The position numbers were made by a program, and so were the translations under genes. This document shows, one piece after another, positions 9,512 through 18,691 of a DNA stretch of 64,000 bases. Below the pieces are notes generated by a model. The model made no database searches and was not told where the DNA came from. It saw only the letters and a list, made by a program, of their open reading frames with translations. The DNA is taken from positions 70,599 through 134,598 of the forward strand of contig NZ_CALJPG010000009.1 of NCBI RefSeq assembly GCF_937980635.1, written 5' to 3'. Each line of letters starts with the position of its first letter. Position 1 is the first letter of the stretch. The stretch is from an uncultured Campylobacter sp. GTDB taxonomy: Bacteria; Campylobacterota; Campylobacteria; Campylobacterales; Campylobacteraceae.

Positions 9512-10797
9512 GAGTCCGCTTTGTAATACAATTAGCATCCGCTTCGTTGATGCTAATTGTCATTTTTTCGGTAATGCTCTATAATTATATGAGAATTACC
9601 ATCTTTGAAACTCCCGTTCAAAATTTAATCCAAAGAGCGCAAAAAATCGTAGACGCCTCCGTGCCGTCTGAGAAAATTTCATCTTTTTTACAAGACGCAT
9701 CCGGTGAATACGAAAGCAAAATCATCGAAAACGAAAGTATCAATAAACCTAAATTTATCGAAAGCTTCGAGGATGGCAGGAGCTATTTACAGCTGCACTA
9801 TCCTTATGGTAAGGATAAAATTTTAAGCATTAAAGCAGACGTGAGCGTCTATGCAAACATCGTAAATCAAATACTCATCGACATAATTTTAGTAAATTTG
9901 ACTATGATATTTTTGGTGGTGTTTTACGCGATGTTTCTCTCGCGCATGCTGCTGATGCCGATTAAGCTGATTAGCCAAAGGCTTGCTTCGGTGGATGAGA
10001 AATTTCTAAAGCCGATCGACGCAGCGGAAATTCCAAGTGAATTTAGCCCGCTTTCAAACAGCATAAACCGCCTGCTTGAGCGCATCGAGACCTTCATTTT
10101 GTATCAAAAAGAGCTTTTTATCGGCATCGCGCATGAGCTTAAAACTCCGCTTGCGGTGATGAAAACCAAAAACGAAGTTACGCTAATTAAGCCGCGCGAG
10201 AGTGAGAAATATATCGAGGCGCTTAAAAACAATAACGACTCGATCGATAGTATGAATAAGATGATCAGCTCCATCCTAGAGATCGGGCGACAGGAGGGGG
10301 CGCAGTTTGAGGCGCCCGAGCAGATCGATATGATCGCCTATCTCAAGGAGCTGTGCGTAAATTTCACGATTTTAGCGCGTACGGCAGGCAAGGACTTGAC
10401 GATGGATCTTAAGCCTGAACAGCTTGAAATTTCGGTGCAGAAAAGTCTCTTTATGCACGTGATTCAAAATTTTATCCAAAACGCCATAAAATTTTCTCCG
10501 GACGGCGAAAAAGTACTGATCGAGAGCGAAATTTCGAACGGAAATTTCATCGTGCAAGTTGCAAACAAAGGCGAGCCGCTTAACGAAGAGATCGATTATT
10601 TCGCGCCTTTTAAGCGCTACGGCGGCAAACCGGGAGCTGGGCTTGGGTTATTTTTAGCCAAAAATGCTGCTCAAGCGATGGGTGCGCAAGTGGATCTTAA
10701 AAACGACAAAGGGCGCTCGCTAATTGTCGCGATTTTCAAACTTCCGCTAAAAAATTTAAGAAATAGCCCGAAATTCCGCTATTTTAAAACAAAATGA
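9490..10797 (+). CDS. Sensor histidine kinase
   Basis: A 435-residue membrane kinase, probably the partner of the regulator just upstream, whose gene it overlaps by 22 bases. It starts with TTG at 9490; there is no in-frame ATG ahead of the first membrane helix. Layout: helix 1 at about 10-30, a periplasmic sensor loop of about 100 residues, helix 2 at about 133-155, then HAMP, a DHp domain with the phospho-His in IAHELKTPLAVMK, and a catalytic domain with N box (NFIQNAIKFSPDG) and G2 box (GAGLGLFLAK). The sensor loop has no recognised domain. C. jejuni, as I recall, has no kinase at this locus. Confidence 0.9.
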   Translation: MLSTKSLRVRFVIQLASASLMLIVIFSVMLYNYMRITIFETPVQNLIQRAQKIVDASVPSEKISSFLQDASGEYESKIIENESINKPKFIESFEDGRSYLQLHYPYGKDKILSIKADVSVYANIVNQILIDIILVNLTMIFLVVFYAMFLSRMLLMPIKLISQRLASVDEKFLKPIDAAEIPSEFSPLSNSINRLLERIETFILYQKELFIGIAHELKTPLAVMKTKNEVTLIKPRESEKYIEALKNNNDSIDSMNKMISSILEIGRQEGAQFEAPEQIDMIAYLKELCVNFTILARTAGKDLTMDLKPEQLEISVQKSLFMHVIQNFIQNAIKFSPDGEKVLIESEISNGNFIVQVANKGEPLNEEIDYFAPFKRYGGKPGAGLGLFLAKNAAQAMGAQVDLKNDKGRSLIVAIFKLPLKNLRNSPKFRYFKTK

Positions 10798-10846
10798 AGC
10801 TTTTTATGGTATAAACGCCATAAATTTTTTCGTAAGGTAAAATTAT

Positions 10847-11092
10847 ATGTCATTGTTGATTACAAAAGAATGCATCAGTTGCGACGCTTGCCGCGAGGAA
10901 TGCCCTAATGAAGCTATTTTTGAGGATGAGCCGATATACATCATAGACGCCGATCGATGCTGTGAGTGCGTAGATGATTACTCCGAGCCCGCTTGTATCG
11001 TGGTTTGTCCCGTCGAGTGTATCATCACCGATCCCGATAATATCGAGACGGCGGACGAGCTGAAATACAAACACGTCCATATGGAAATTTAA
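10847..11092 (+). CDS. fdxB: YfhL-type 2[4Fe-4S] ferredoxin
   Basis: An 81-residue ferredoxin of the Alvin/YfhL type. Cluster 1 is CISCDACREECP; cluster 2 is CCECVDDYSEPACIVVCP, with the long eight-residue spacing. A C-terminal helix after residue 60 is normal for the group. ATG at 10847 is preceded by AAGGTAAA. The next gene starts immediately after its stop, so the two are co-transcribed, as in C. jejuni Cj0354c-Cj0353c (recalled). Confidence 0.92.
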   Translation: MSLLITKECISCDACREECPNEAIFEDEPIYIIDADRCCECVDDYSEPACIVVCPVECIITDPDNIETADELKYKHVHMEI

Positions 11093-12535
11093 ATGCCCAA
11101 GCGCGTCGCAGTCATAGATCTGGGCTCAAATTCCGCCAGAGCCGTGATTTTCGAGCGCACGAGTAGGCTCGGATTTTTCATTTTGGCCGAGCACAAGATC
11201 AAGATCCGCCTAGGCGAAGGCGCTTACGAAAACGGCGGAATTTTAACTCCCGAAGCGATGCAAAAATGCCTGCTGGCGTTTAAAAAATTTAAAACCCTGG
11301 TATGCAATTACAAAGCCAAACGCGTGCTTTGCATCGGTACATCCGCGCTTCGCGATGCACCGAATGGGAGCGAGTTTATAAATCTCGTCCGCAAGCAAAC
11401 TGGCATTGCGATCCGCAAGATAGACGGGCAGATGGAGGCGTATCTAGGCGCCTATGCGGCGCAAAATTTGCTTAGCGACTTTTCCGAGGGCGTTACGTTA
11501 GATATCGGCGGCGGCTCGACCGAGCTTGCTTACATCAAAAACGGCAGGATAGAAAATAAAATTTCTCTAAATTTAGGCACGGTGCGGCTAAAGGAGCTGT
11601 TTTTCGACCGCGGCGACACAAAGGGGCTGGAGAAATACATAAACAGCGCGATCTCGCAGGTAGGTGCCGAATTTCGCACGCAAAATTTAATCGTAATGGG
11701 CGGCTCCGCGCGAGCGCTCTCGGGCGCCGTGATGAGCCTACAAAACCATCCGCTAAAGATCGTGCATAATTTCAGCTACGATTACGAAAAATACGCGCCG
11801 TTTTTTGCCAAGCTGATGAGCGCAAAGACGCTTGATCTGGCGAAATTCCCGATCAAAAAAGACCGCTACGACACGATAAGAGAGGGCGCCATTATCTTTG
11901 ATAAGATCGTAAGGCGCCTAGGGGCGAAAAAGATCATCACCAGCGGCGTAGGAGTGCGCGAGGGGGCGTTTTTAAGCTCGATTCTGCGCGGCGCAAACCT
12001 GCCTAGAGGCTTTAATCCGAGCCTAAGAAGCCTTAAAGATCGCTTCGCTTCCGAGCCGAGCGAGGCTCCGAAGTTTGCGAAAGCACTGTTTTGCGCGCTA
12101 TTGCCTCTACACGGCTTGGGCGAAAAATATATTAAAATTCTACAAACCGCAGCATCGCTTTGCGAGATCGGGCGGGCGATCGGCTTTTATGCCAAGCACG
12201 AAACCAGCGCGGATATGGTGCTCGGCGGGCTGAACTACCGCACGACGCACAAAGAAAAAGCGCTCATAGCCGCGATCATCTCGATGCACGGAAAGCGCGA
12301 GCTGGGAGCTACGTTCGCGCCTTTGAGCGCGATTTTGCCCGATGCCGGCAAGCTCGCCTGGCTGAGCTATATTTTGGAGCTTGCGCGCCTCTTAAGCGAA
12401 AACGCGCTAAAAAATTTAGAATTTAGCTTTGAAAATTCCACTCTTAAAATCTCCGGCGCGGATAATTTGATAATGCTTAAAGGAAGCCTTAAAAAGCTCG
12501 CAAAACCCGCAATTTTTGCGATAAAATTCTTTTAA
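11093..12535 (+). CDS. ppx: Ppx/GppA family phosphatase
   Basis: A 480-residue exopolyphosphatase/guanosine pentaphosphate phosphatase of the actin-like ATPase fold. Phosphate-binding loop 1 is VIDLGSNSARAVIFE at about 5-20 and loop 2 is LDIGGGSTELAYI at about 140-152. The C-terminal 170 residues match the helical HD-like domain of full-length family members. It hydrolyses polyphosphate and/or pppGpp, linking phosphate and stringent responses. It starts directly at the base after the ferredoxin stop. Whether it prefers polyP or pppGpp cannot be told from sequence. Confidence 0.92.
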   Translation: MPKRVAVIDLGSNSARAVIFERTSRLGFFILAEHKIKIRLGEGAYENGGILTPEAMQKCLLAFKKFKTLVCNYKAKRVLCIGTSALRDAPNGSEFINLVRKQTGIAIRKIDGQMEAYLGAYAAQNLLSDFSEGVTLDIGGGSTELAYIKNGRIENKISLNLGTVRLKELFFDRGDTKGLEKYINSAISQVGAEFRTQNLIVMGGSARALSGAVMSLQNHPLKIVHNFSYDYEKYAPFFAKLMSAKTLDLAKFPIKKDRYDTIREGAIIFDKIVRRLGAKKIITSGVGVREGAFLSSILRGANLPRGFNPSLRSLKDRFASEPSEAPKFAKALFCALLPLHGLGEKYIKILQTAASLCEIGRAIGFYAKHETSADMVLGGLNYRTTHKEKALIAAIISMHGKRELGATFAPLSAILPDAGKLAWLSYILELARLLSENALKNLEFSFENSTLKISGADNLIMLKGSLKKLAKPAIFAIKFF

Positions 12536-12630
12536 ATGGCGCCCTGCTTGTCGCGTAAGTTTAAGGCGGGCGGAGTTTGTTTAATTTTAGGAGCTTGAAG
12601 CGGGCGATAAATCCCTATCAATAGCGCTTT

Positions 12631-13332
12631 TTAAATTTTAATTCCATTCTTGGCTAAAGAATAGACGCTAAAAAATCCGTAGTCGGTGCGAACGTAAAGG
12701 CGCTCGCTCGAGATTTCAATAGCGGCAGTTTTGACGCAGTGCTCGCACTCAAACTCGCCTAAGAGGCGAAAATCCTCCAAGCTGAATGCTTTAAATCCAC
12801 CGTAAAAATACGTAAGAAAAATTTGATCGTTTGCGGCAAACCTCATCACGCTTCTTGGCAAGGTTTTTGGTACGCTTAGACGCTTTTTGCTTGCGACGTC
12901 CCAAAAATACAGCTCATCAAAGCCGTTATTTATGACTAAAATCGCATCATTCTTGATGAGCCCCACGTTTAGGGAGTGGATATAGCCCACGTCGCATTCG
13001 ATACGGCAAAGCTCGGCGAAGTCTTTTAGGCGGTAGAGCCTGGCGATATTTTTGCCACCTTCACCCCCACAGGCTGCGCAAATTTTATTGCCGAAGCCTA
13101 TCGTTTTTACCGAAAAATCCGTTTTAAAATTTAGCTTCTTGTCGCTTCCGAAAGCTAAAATTCCGTTCGTGCTACAGGCTAGAATTTCGCCATTGCCGCT
13201 TAGAGCAGAGCTAAAGCCTCCTCCTGTGATACCCCAGGCTTCAAAAAGCCTGCTGAATTTTTCTCCGTCAAAAAGAAAGAATTCGTGGTCCAAATCAAGC
13301 ACTAAAGCTTTTTGGTAGCGGTCATTTTCCAC
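12631..13332 (-). CDS. Hypothetical protein, propeller-like repeats (C-terminal part)
   Basis: A 233-residue protein I do not recognise. It contains several short beta-strand units of propeller style (LVLDLDHEFFLFDGEKFSRL, ELYFWDVASKKRL, FKAFSLEDFRLLGEF, ERLYVRTDYGFFSVYSL), spaced about 40 residues apart. The predicted start is GTG at 13332, inside the end of the next upstream gene in another frame. Because that gene ends in the same kind of repeat, the two may be one gene broken by a frameshift (see 13302-13718). No signal peptide is visible. Confidence 0.55.
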   Translation of the reverse strand: MENDRYQKALVLDLDHEFFLFDGEKFSRLFEAWGITGGGFSSALSGNGEILACSTNGILAFGSDKKLNFKTDFSVKTIGFGNKICAACGGEGGKNIARLYRLKDFAELCRIECDVGYIHSLNVGLIKNDAILVINNGFDELYFWDVASKKRLSVPKTLPRSVMRFAANDQIFLTYFYGGFKAFSLEDFRLLGEFECEHCVKTAAIEISSERLYVRTDYGFFSVYSLAKNGIKI

Positions 13333-13718
13333 GCTAAAATTTTTGGTAGCTTAATTTGCGCAAGAGTTTTTAGTTCGCCGTCCAGCACGATTAAATAATC
13401 GCAGCCATGCTCGTCAAAATTACATTTATAAACGTAGAATTTATCCTCAAACTCGGCAAATCCAAGCGCCCCGCTGTATCCGCCGCCGATATAGGCATGC
13501 GCTATTGCTTCGCCGAATTTTGCTTTTTTGTTTTCGTAGATGAAGCCCTTTTTTAGGACATCAACTTGCTTTTTTACGAAAGCTTTTTGCAAGGCATCGC
13601 AATTTGCGAATTCTTTAGAGCTCAGCCTTTCTTTGCCGTTTTGTAGAGTCTTTGAAATCAAACTAAGCCCGTGCGTTTGAAGCAGGATCTCTTTCTCGCC
13701 GTCGGTAAATTTTTTCAT
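13302..13718 (-). CDS. Hypothetical protein (N-terminal part of a possible split gene)
   Basis: A 138-residue protein beginning MKKFTDGEKEILLQTHGLSL with an AGGGGG-type ribosome site. The C-terminal 60 residues look like propeller blades (GALGFAEFEDKFYVYKCNF, DYLIVLDGELKTLAQIKLP). It ends in TATKKL 31 bases after the start of the downstream frame. A one-base shift near 13330-13345 would fuse ...LPKILA to ...ENDRYQKALVLDLDHE and give a single protein of about 365 residues. It could also be two coupled genes. Function unknown. Confidence 0.5.
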   Translation of the reverse strand: MKKFTDGEKEILLQTHGLSLISKTLQNGKERLSSKEFANCDALQKAFVKKQVDVLKKGFIYENKKAKFGEAIAHAYIGGGYSGALGFAEFEDKFYVYKCNFDEHGCDYLIVLDGELKTLAQIKLPKILAWKMTATKKL

Positions 13719-13794
13719 AGCAGCCCCCTAAGTATAAATTTGAAGTCTAATTTTAGAATCTCAAAGCTTAAACTACGGGGCGCGGCAAAGCTGT

Positions 13795-14100
13795 TTAAAA
13801 TCTACCGAGCGCTTCTTTGACGTGATCCTCCGCCATGTCGATATTCCACATCGGCTCAAAGACGAGATCAATCTCCACCTCACCGATGCCATCCACGCTC
13901 TCGGCACCTGCGCGCACCCATTCCACCATCATCTCATGCAGCGGGCACGACTGAGTCGATAGCGTCATCGTGACTTTGACGTTGTTCGCCTCATCTACCG
14001 CTACATCGTAGATGAGCCCTAGCGACACGACGTCAAAGCCCACCTCGGGGTCCACCACGGCGCGAAGCGCCTCGTAAATTTTCTCCTTCGTTACTTTCAT
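13795..14100 (-). CDS. DUF59/MIP18 family Fe-S assembly protein
   Basis: A 101-residue protein of the MIP18/PaaD/SufT-like family, which helps insert or mature iron-sulfur clusters. The key signature is VDPEVGFDVVSLGLIYDV, followed by VKVTMTLSTQSCPLH, with the reactive Cys at about 63. It overlaps the upstream membrane protein gene by 4 bases (ATGA). In denitrifying and NO-stressed bacteria this family often sits with DUF2249 and heme-copper-like membrane genes, exactly as here, so a role in NO or O2 stress repair is a reasonable inference. Confidence 0.82.
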   Translation of the reverse strand: MKVTKEKIYEALRAVVDPEVGFDVVSLGLIYDVAVDEANNVKVTMTLSTQSCPLHEMMVEWVRAGAESVDGIGEVEIDLVFEPMWNIDMAEDHVKEALGRF

Positions 14101-15272
14101 TTTTCCTCTCCGAATTTTATGTAGTTAAAGATATTTACGATGTTGATTAGCACCAAAATTATACTTGCCGCTTGCAAGATAACCGCAGGCGTTAGCGCTC
14201 CAAAGCCCGCGCACGCAAGCGCTAAGACGTTCGGCACGCAGGCTGCGTAGGCGATCTTTTTGATTATCATATCCTCCAGCATAGGGATTTTGCGCTTGCC
14301 GACGAAGGGCGAGACGTAGTGGTACCAGATGAGAAAAGGCGCGATTTTATAAAGGTGCGCGACGATGAAGGCGAATAAAAAGCCGTATAGCAGCCCAAAC
14401 GCCGCCGCATCTGCGCGACCCATGAGCCAAAATGCCGCGCTAAATCCCAAAGCCGCCAGCGAGATGTAGACGTTTAAATTCCAATAATCGATCGCTTTTC
14501 GCACTCGCCTGGCTAGGATGTAGATCGCCTGAGCTGCAAAGCTCGCAAGCGCGGCAAATGCGATGAAAATTCCAAAGTCTTTTAGCAAAAACAGCCCCGC
14601 GAGCAGATACAGCGCCAGCGAAGCTTTTGCTAGTGCGAAGCTTAGATCGTGCGCCAGGCTAAACATCGGCAGCAGCACGCACGCAGCGCCTACGATGACG
14701 AAAAACACAAAGCCCAGCACGAAGTATATGTGATAGGATAAAATTTCTGAAAAATACACTCCGAAAATCTCCACGCCGCTAAGCGCTAGCACGAGCGCAA
14801 AGCCAAGGCTGATCCCTACCGCCAAAAACGCAGCCGAGATCGCAAGTGCTACGGCGGGGAAGCTCCATTTGGGCGTGCCGATGAAGCTTAGCGCGTAGCA
14901 GATCGTAAAATAAAATAGACTAAGCAGCAAAACGGCGCCGCCTGCGTGCATCAAAGGGATGCTTGAAAGCAGCAATCCCGCGCTTAGCAGAGCCACGCCC
15001 ACGCCGTAGGCGAGGAGATTTAAAAACGCAAATTTGACGGTGAAAAATTCCTTTTGGATGATGACGGAGGTGAGCTGATAGAGCGCTCCGATGATTATGC
15101 TGATTACAAATCCCAGCAAAAATACGTGAAAAAAGCTCGCCGTCTGCGGCGCCTGGATCGCGCCGAAATCGGCCTTTAAAAAGCTCGCCGCGCTTAGCAG
15201 CAAAAAGATAAAGCCGCAGATGAAATAGCCGCCTACGATGCGAAACGGCGGCGAAAAGGTTGTGATATTCAT
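14097..15272 (-). CDS. Multi-pass membrane protein, heme-copper oxidase/NnrS-like
   Basis: A 391-residue protein with about 12 membrane helices and no large soluble domain. Histidines inside helices (SFFHVFLLGF, SYHIYFVLGF, VAHLYKIAPF followed by WYHYVSPF) are placed as in stand-alone heme-copper-oxidase-like and NnrS-type proteins, which bind heme and copper. It is therefore likely a heme-binding protein of the NO/O2 defence kind, but the subfamily is not certain; some databases may label such proteins M50 peptidase, for which I see no HExxH. It is translated with the DUF59 gene (4-base overlap). Confidence 0.55.
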   Translation of the reverse strand: MNITTFSPPFRIVGGYFICGFIFLLLSAASFLKADFGAIQAPQTASFFHVFLLGFVISIIIGALYQLTSVIIQKEFFTVKFAFLNLLAYGVGVALLSAGLLLSSIPLMHAGGAVLLLSLFYFTICYALSFIGTPKWSFPAVALAISAAFLAVGISLGFALVLALSGVEIFGVYFSEILSYHIYFVLGFVFFVIVGAACVLLPMFSLAHDLSFALAKASLALYLLAGLFLLKDFGIFIAFAALASFAAQAIYILARRVRKAIDYWNLNVYISLAALGFSAAFWLMGRADAAAFGLLYGFLFAFIVAHLYKIAPFLIWYHYVSPFVGKRKIPMLEDMIIKKIAYAACVPNVLALACAGFGALTPAVILQAASIILVLINIVNIFNYIKFGEEK

Positions 15273-15289
15273 CTAAATTTTAAAGCCCT

Positions 15290-15634
15290 TTAGCCGTGGC
15301 ACTTCGCGTCGGTGTCGAAGCCCTCATTGACCGCGCCGGGCTTTAGACTGATGGTGAGCTTGACCGCGTCGCCGTCCAGATCCTCGCGGGCAATGTCAAA
15401 TTTAGACTCGATCTTCGGGATTAGCCCCATCGGAAATTTATGATTGACCATGATAACCTTTTTGGTTTCGTCTTTTACGAAATTTAGCGCCACCAGCGCA
15501 TTTACCATCGGCTCGGGCGGGACGCATTTGCGCGAATCAAAGCCGATGTACTCCACGCCGTCTTGCGATTTTTTATAAAATTTCACCGTAGCGCCCGCTG
15601 CGTCAAACTCCTGCCAGTCTGTGAAAAAATCCAT
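15290..15634 (-). CDS. DUF2249 domain protein
   Basis: A 114-residue protein. The central segment (RKCVPPEPMVNALVALNFVK, then KKVIMVNHKFPMGLIPKIE) matches the DUF2249 pattern of PPEPM at the start of a helix followed by a basic strand-turn, a TusA-like fold. It ends in a CHG tail with a Cys-His pair that could bind metal. DUF2249 proteins cluster with NO reductase and hemerythrin genes. It is first in the three-gene minus-strand operon with the membrane protein (17 bases) and DUF59. Confidence 0.68.
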   Translation of the reverse strand: MDFFTDWQEFDAAGATVKFYKKSQDGVEYIGFDSRKCVPPEPMVNALVALNFVKDETKKVIMVNHKFPMGLIPKIESKFDIAREDLDGDAVKLTISLKPGAVNEGFDTDAKCHG

Positions 15635-15778
15635 ACTTGATCCTTTTTTAAAATTTCGCGCGATTATATAGCAAATTTTAAAATTTTGAAATGAGGTAGG
15701 TCAAGTCCTATTTGGAATTTGTAAATTTAGCCGAATTTTAATACACTACGCGTTAAAATTTTAAATCCGAGGACCATT

Positions 15779-18595
15779 ATGCAGACCATCACGATCATCG
15801 ATACGTTCGGCTTTTTTTTCAGGCTCTACTACGCTATGAGCGGGCTTAAAACCAAAGACGGCAAACCCAGCGGCATGGTGAGCGGGTTTGCGAGCTTTAT
15901 CGCAAATCTTTCGAAGGAATTTAAGAGCGATTATATAATTTTCGCTCTGGATAGCAAGGGCAAGACCTTTCGCTCGGATATCGATCCGAACTACAAAACT
16001 AACCGCCAAGCCCCGCCGCCTGCGCTTTTGCAGCAGCTGCCCGTCTGCATCGAGATGATCGAAAAGATGGGGCTTTACTCGCTCGGGCGCGAGGGCTACG
16101 AGGCGGACGATCTCATCGCAAGCGTCGTTAAAAAGCACGGCGCCACGCATAAAATCAACATCGTTACCTCCGACAAGGACCTGTATCAGCTCATCGGCGA
16201 AAACGTTAAAATTTACAGTCACGGCAAAAAGATGCTTTACGGAAGGGATGAGTGTTTGCAGCGCTACGGCGTCTATCCCGAGCAGATCGTGGATTTTTTA
16301 GCGATCTGCGGCGACAGCGCCGATAATATCCCGGGCGTGCGCGGCATCGGCGATAAGGGGGCGAAGAAGCTTTTAGACGAATGGGGCTCGCTCGATGAGA
16401 TCTATTCAAATTTAGACCGCCTGCCGCAAAACAAACAGCGCGAGTATCTGATAGAAGGTAGGCAGAGCGCTTACATAAGCAAGCGCCTGGCCACGCTTTA
16501 CGACGAGCTGGAAATCCCGCCTTTGGAGGACGCGAAATTTCCGCAGCAAAATCCGCTTTTTAAAATTCGCGAAATTTTAAAAGATTACGCGCTAAATAGG
16601 CTTCTTTCGGCATTAAGCTTGCAAGAGCAGAACGGACTTGATCTTTGGGGCGAGGGCAAAGGCACAAGCACAAAAAGCTCCGTTTTAAGCGCGGGTAGAG
16701 AAGGCGCGGGCGCAGAGCTGTCTCGCGGTGGCTCTATCTTGGGCGCTGCCGTAGGGGGGCTAGACGGGCAAAATTCTATCCCGGGCGGCTCTGTTTGCGG
16801 CGGACAAAGCTGTGAGAGCGCTTTTAAAACGCCCTTTGAGTCTATTTGTATCACCGATGCCGCGGAGCTTGCAAGGCTGTGCGAGGGAGTGGACGCCGAG
16901 ACCTTAGTGAGCTTCGATACGGAAACTACTAGCATCGACAGCAAAAGCGCCAAGATCGTGGGGTTTTCGTTTGCGTTTAACGAGGAGTGCGCCTACTACG
17001 TTCCGCTCGCGCATAGCTATTTGGGCGCTCCTGCTCAAATTTCTTCGGACGCGGCAAAGGCTGCGATCGGCTCGCTGTTTCGCGGATATGTCGTGGGGCA
17101 AAATTTAAAATACGATTTTGAGATCGTGAAAAATAATTTTAACATTGAGCCGCCTGCGCGCTTTGCCGATACGATGGTGCTGGCGTGGCTGCTCGATCCC
17201 GCAAACGCTGTGGGGATGGACTCTATCTCGCCGCGCTATCTAGGCTATGAGACCGTGCATTTCGGCGACGTCGTCAAAAAGGGCGAGACCTTCGCCTCTG
17301 TAGAGCTGGACGCCGCTACAATCTATGCTAGCGAGGATGCGTGGGTGACGCTGAGGCTGTATTTTAAGCTAAAGGAGCTGTTAGAGCACGCGCTTTTTAA
17401 GCTCGCGCAGGAGCTTGAGTTCCCATTCGTGCGGGTGCTTTGGCAGATGCAAAGATGCGGCATCAAGATCGACGTAGAGATGATAAAGCGCCTTATCGTG
17501 CGTAACGAAAAGTCCCTGCGAGCGCTCACGGATGAAATTTATGAGCTTTGCGGCGAGCAGTTTAATATAAACTCTCCCGCTCAGCTCGGTGCCGTGCTTT
17601 TCGAGCGGCTTGGGCTTCCTGCGGCGAAGCGCACGAAGACGGGCTATAGCACCGATGAAAGCGTGCTGAAGGATCTTACGGCGCTGCATCCCGCGGTGGG
17701 TAAAATTTTAGACTACCGCGAGCTGTTTAAGCTGCAAAGCACCTACTGCGAGCCGCTGCTGCAGCTTGCCCTGGCCGATGCGCAAAACCGCGTCAGATCG
17801 AATTTCTTGCAGACCGGCACGGCCACCGGGCGGCTAGCGAGCAAAAATCCGAACCTTCAAAATATCCCCGCGCGCGGTACGTTTGCGAAGGACGTGCGAG
17901 ACTGCTTTCTAGCAGACGAAGGCTACTCGCTGATCTCGCTTGATTACTCGCAGATTGAGCTGCGCCTACTAGCGCACTTCTCGCGCGATCCTGCGCTTTT
18001 GGCGGCGTTTAGGGCGGATGAGGACATTCACGCGCGCACGGCGATCAGCATCTTCGGCGACGCACAGCCCACGCACCGCACGATCGCAAAGAGCATAAAT
18101 TTCGGCCTTATCTACGGCATGGGCGCGGGTAAGCTAAGCGATAGCCTAGGTATCGCGCGCGCCGAGGCGAAAGGCTATATCGAGCGCTATTTCGCGGCGT
18201 TTTCCACGATCAAGGAGTTTTTGCAAAGCATAAAATCGGACGCGAAAGAAAGCGGCTATGTAAGCACGCTTTTTGGGCGCAGGCGCTACTTCGATTTCGC
18301 AAACGCGCGTAACAACATGGTCTATGCGAGCTACGAGCGCGAGGCGGTGAATACGAAATTTCAAGGCTCCGCCGCCGACATCATCAAAAAGGCGATGGTT
18401 GAGATTTCGCCGCTGCTAAACGATGAGGTGCGGCTAATTTTGCAGATCCACGATGAGCTGATCTTCGAGGTGCGGGACGATTTGGCGCAGAGCTTCGGCG
18501 AGCGCGCGCAGGAGATAATGCAAAGCGCGGCGAGCCTGAACGTGCCGCTTAAGACGAGCCTAAACATCGCAAAGCGCTGGGGCGAGCTGAAGTAG
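15779..18595 (+). CDS. polA: DNA polymerase I
   Basis: PolA fills gaps in repair and removes RNA primers. The 938-residue protein has an N-terminal 5'-3' nuclease (to about 280), an apparently active 3'-5' exonuclease (SFDTETTSIDS, GQNLKYDFE, YASEDAW) and the polymerase (motif A DYSQIELRLLAHF, B RTIAKSINFGLIYG, C QIHDELIFEV). Between the first two domains, at about 283-345, lies a Gly/Ser-rich insertion (GKGTSTKSSVLSAGREG onward) not expected in the family; it accounts for much of the extra length. ATG follows a weak GAGGACC site. Confidence 0.96.
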   Translation: MQTITIIDTFGFFFRLYYAMSGLKTKDGKPSGMVSGFASFIANLSKEFKSDYIIFALDSKGKTFRSDIDPNYKTNRQAPPPALLQQLPVCIEMIEKMGLYSLGREGYEADDLIASVVKKHGATHKINIVTSDKDLYQLIGENVKIYSHGKKMLYGRDECLQRYGVYPEQIVDFLAICGDSADNIPGVRGIGDKGAKKLLDEWGSLDEIYSNLDRLPQNKQREYLIEGRQSAYISKRLATLYDELEIPPLEDAKFPQQNPLFKIREILKDYALNRLLSALSLQEQNGLDLWGEGKGTSTKSSVLSAGREGAGAELSRGGSILGAAVGGLDGQNSIPGGSVCGGQSCESAFKTPFESICITDAAELARLCEGVDAETLVSFDTETTSIDSKSAKIVGFSFAFNEECAYYVPLAHSYLGAPAQISSDAAKAAIGSLFRGYVVGQNLKYDFEIVKNNFNIEPPARFADTMVLAWLLDPANAVGMDSISPRYLGYETVHFGDVVKKGETFASVELDAATIYASEDAWVTLRLYFKLKELLEHALFKLAQELEFPFVRVLWQMQRCGIKIDVEMIKRLIVRNEKSLRALTDEIYELCGEQFNINSPAQLGAVLFERLGLPAAKRTKTGYSTDESVLKDLTALHPAVGKILDYRELFKLQSTYCEPLLQLALADAQNRVRSNFLQTGTATGRLASKNPNLQNIPARGTFAKDVRDCFLADEGYSLISLDYSQIELRLLAHFSRDPALLAAFRADEDIHARTAISIFGDAQPTHRTIAKSINFGLIYGMGAGKLSDSLGIARAEAKGYIERYFAAFSTIKEFLQSIKSDAKESGYVSTLFGRRRYFDFANARNNMVYASYEREAVNTKFQGSAADIIKKAMVEISPLLNDEVRLILQIHDELIFEVRDDLAQSFGERAQEIMQSAASLNVPLKTSLNIAKRWGELK

Positions 18596-18691
18596 CTCCG
18601 CTAAATTTAAAGCGCAGAGAAATTTTACCCTGGATGATTAGTAAAAATTTCAGCGCGATTTAGGTATATTGTGAAAAATTTAAGGTAAAAG

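Noticed and set aside
14097..15272. M50 metalloprotease label for the multi-pass membrane protein
   Set aside because: No HExxH or partner NPDG motif is present; the intramembrane histidines fit heme or copper binding better.
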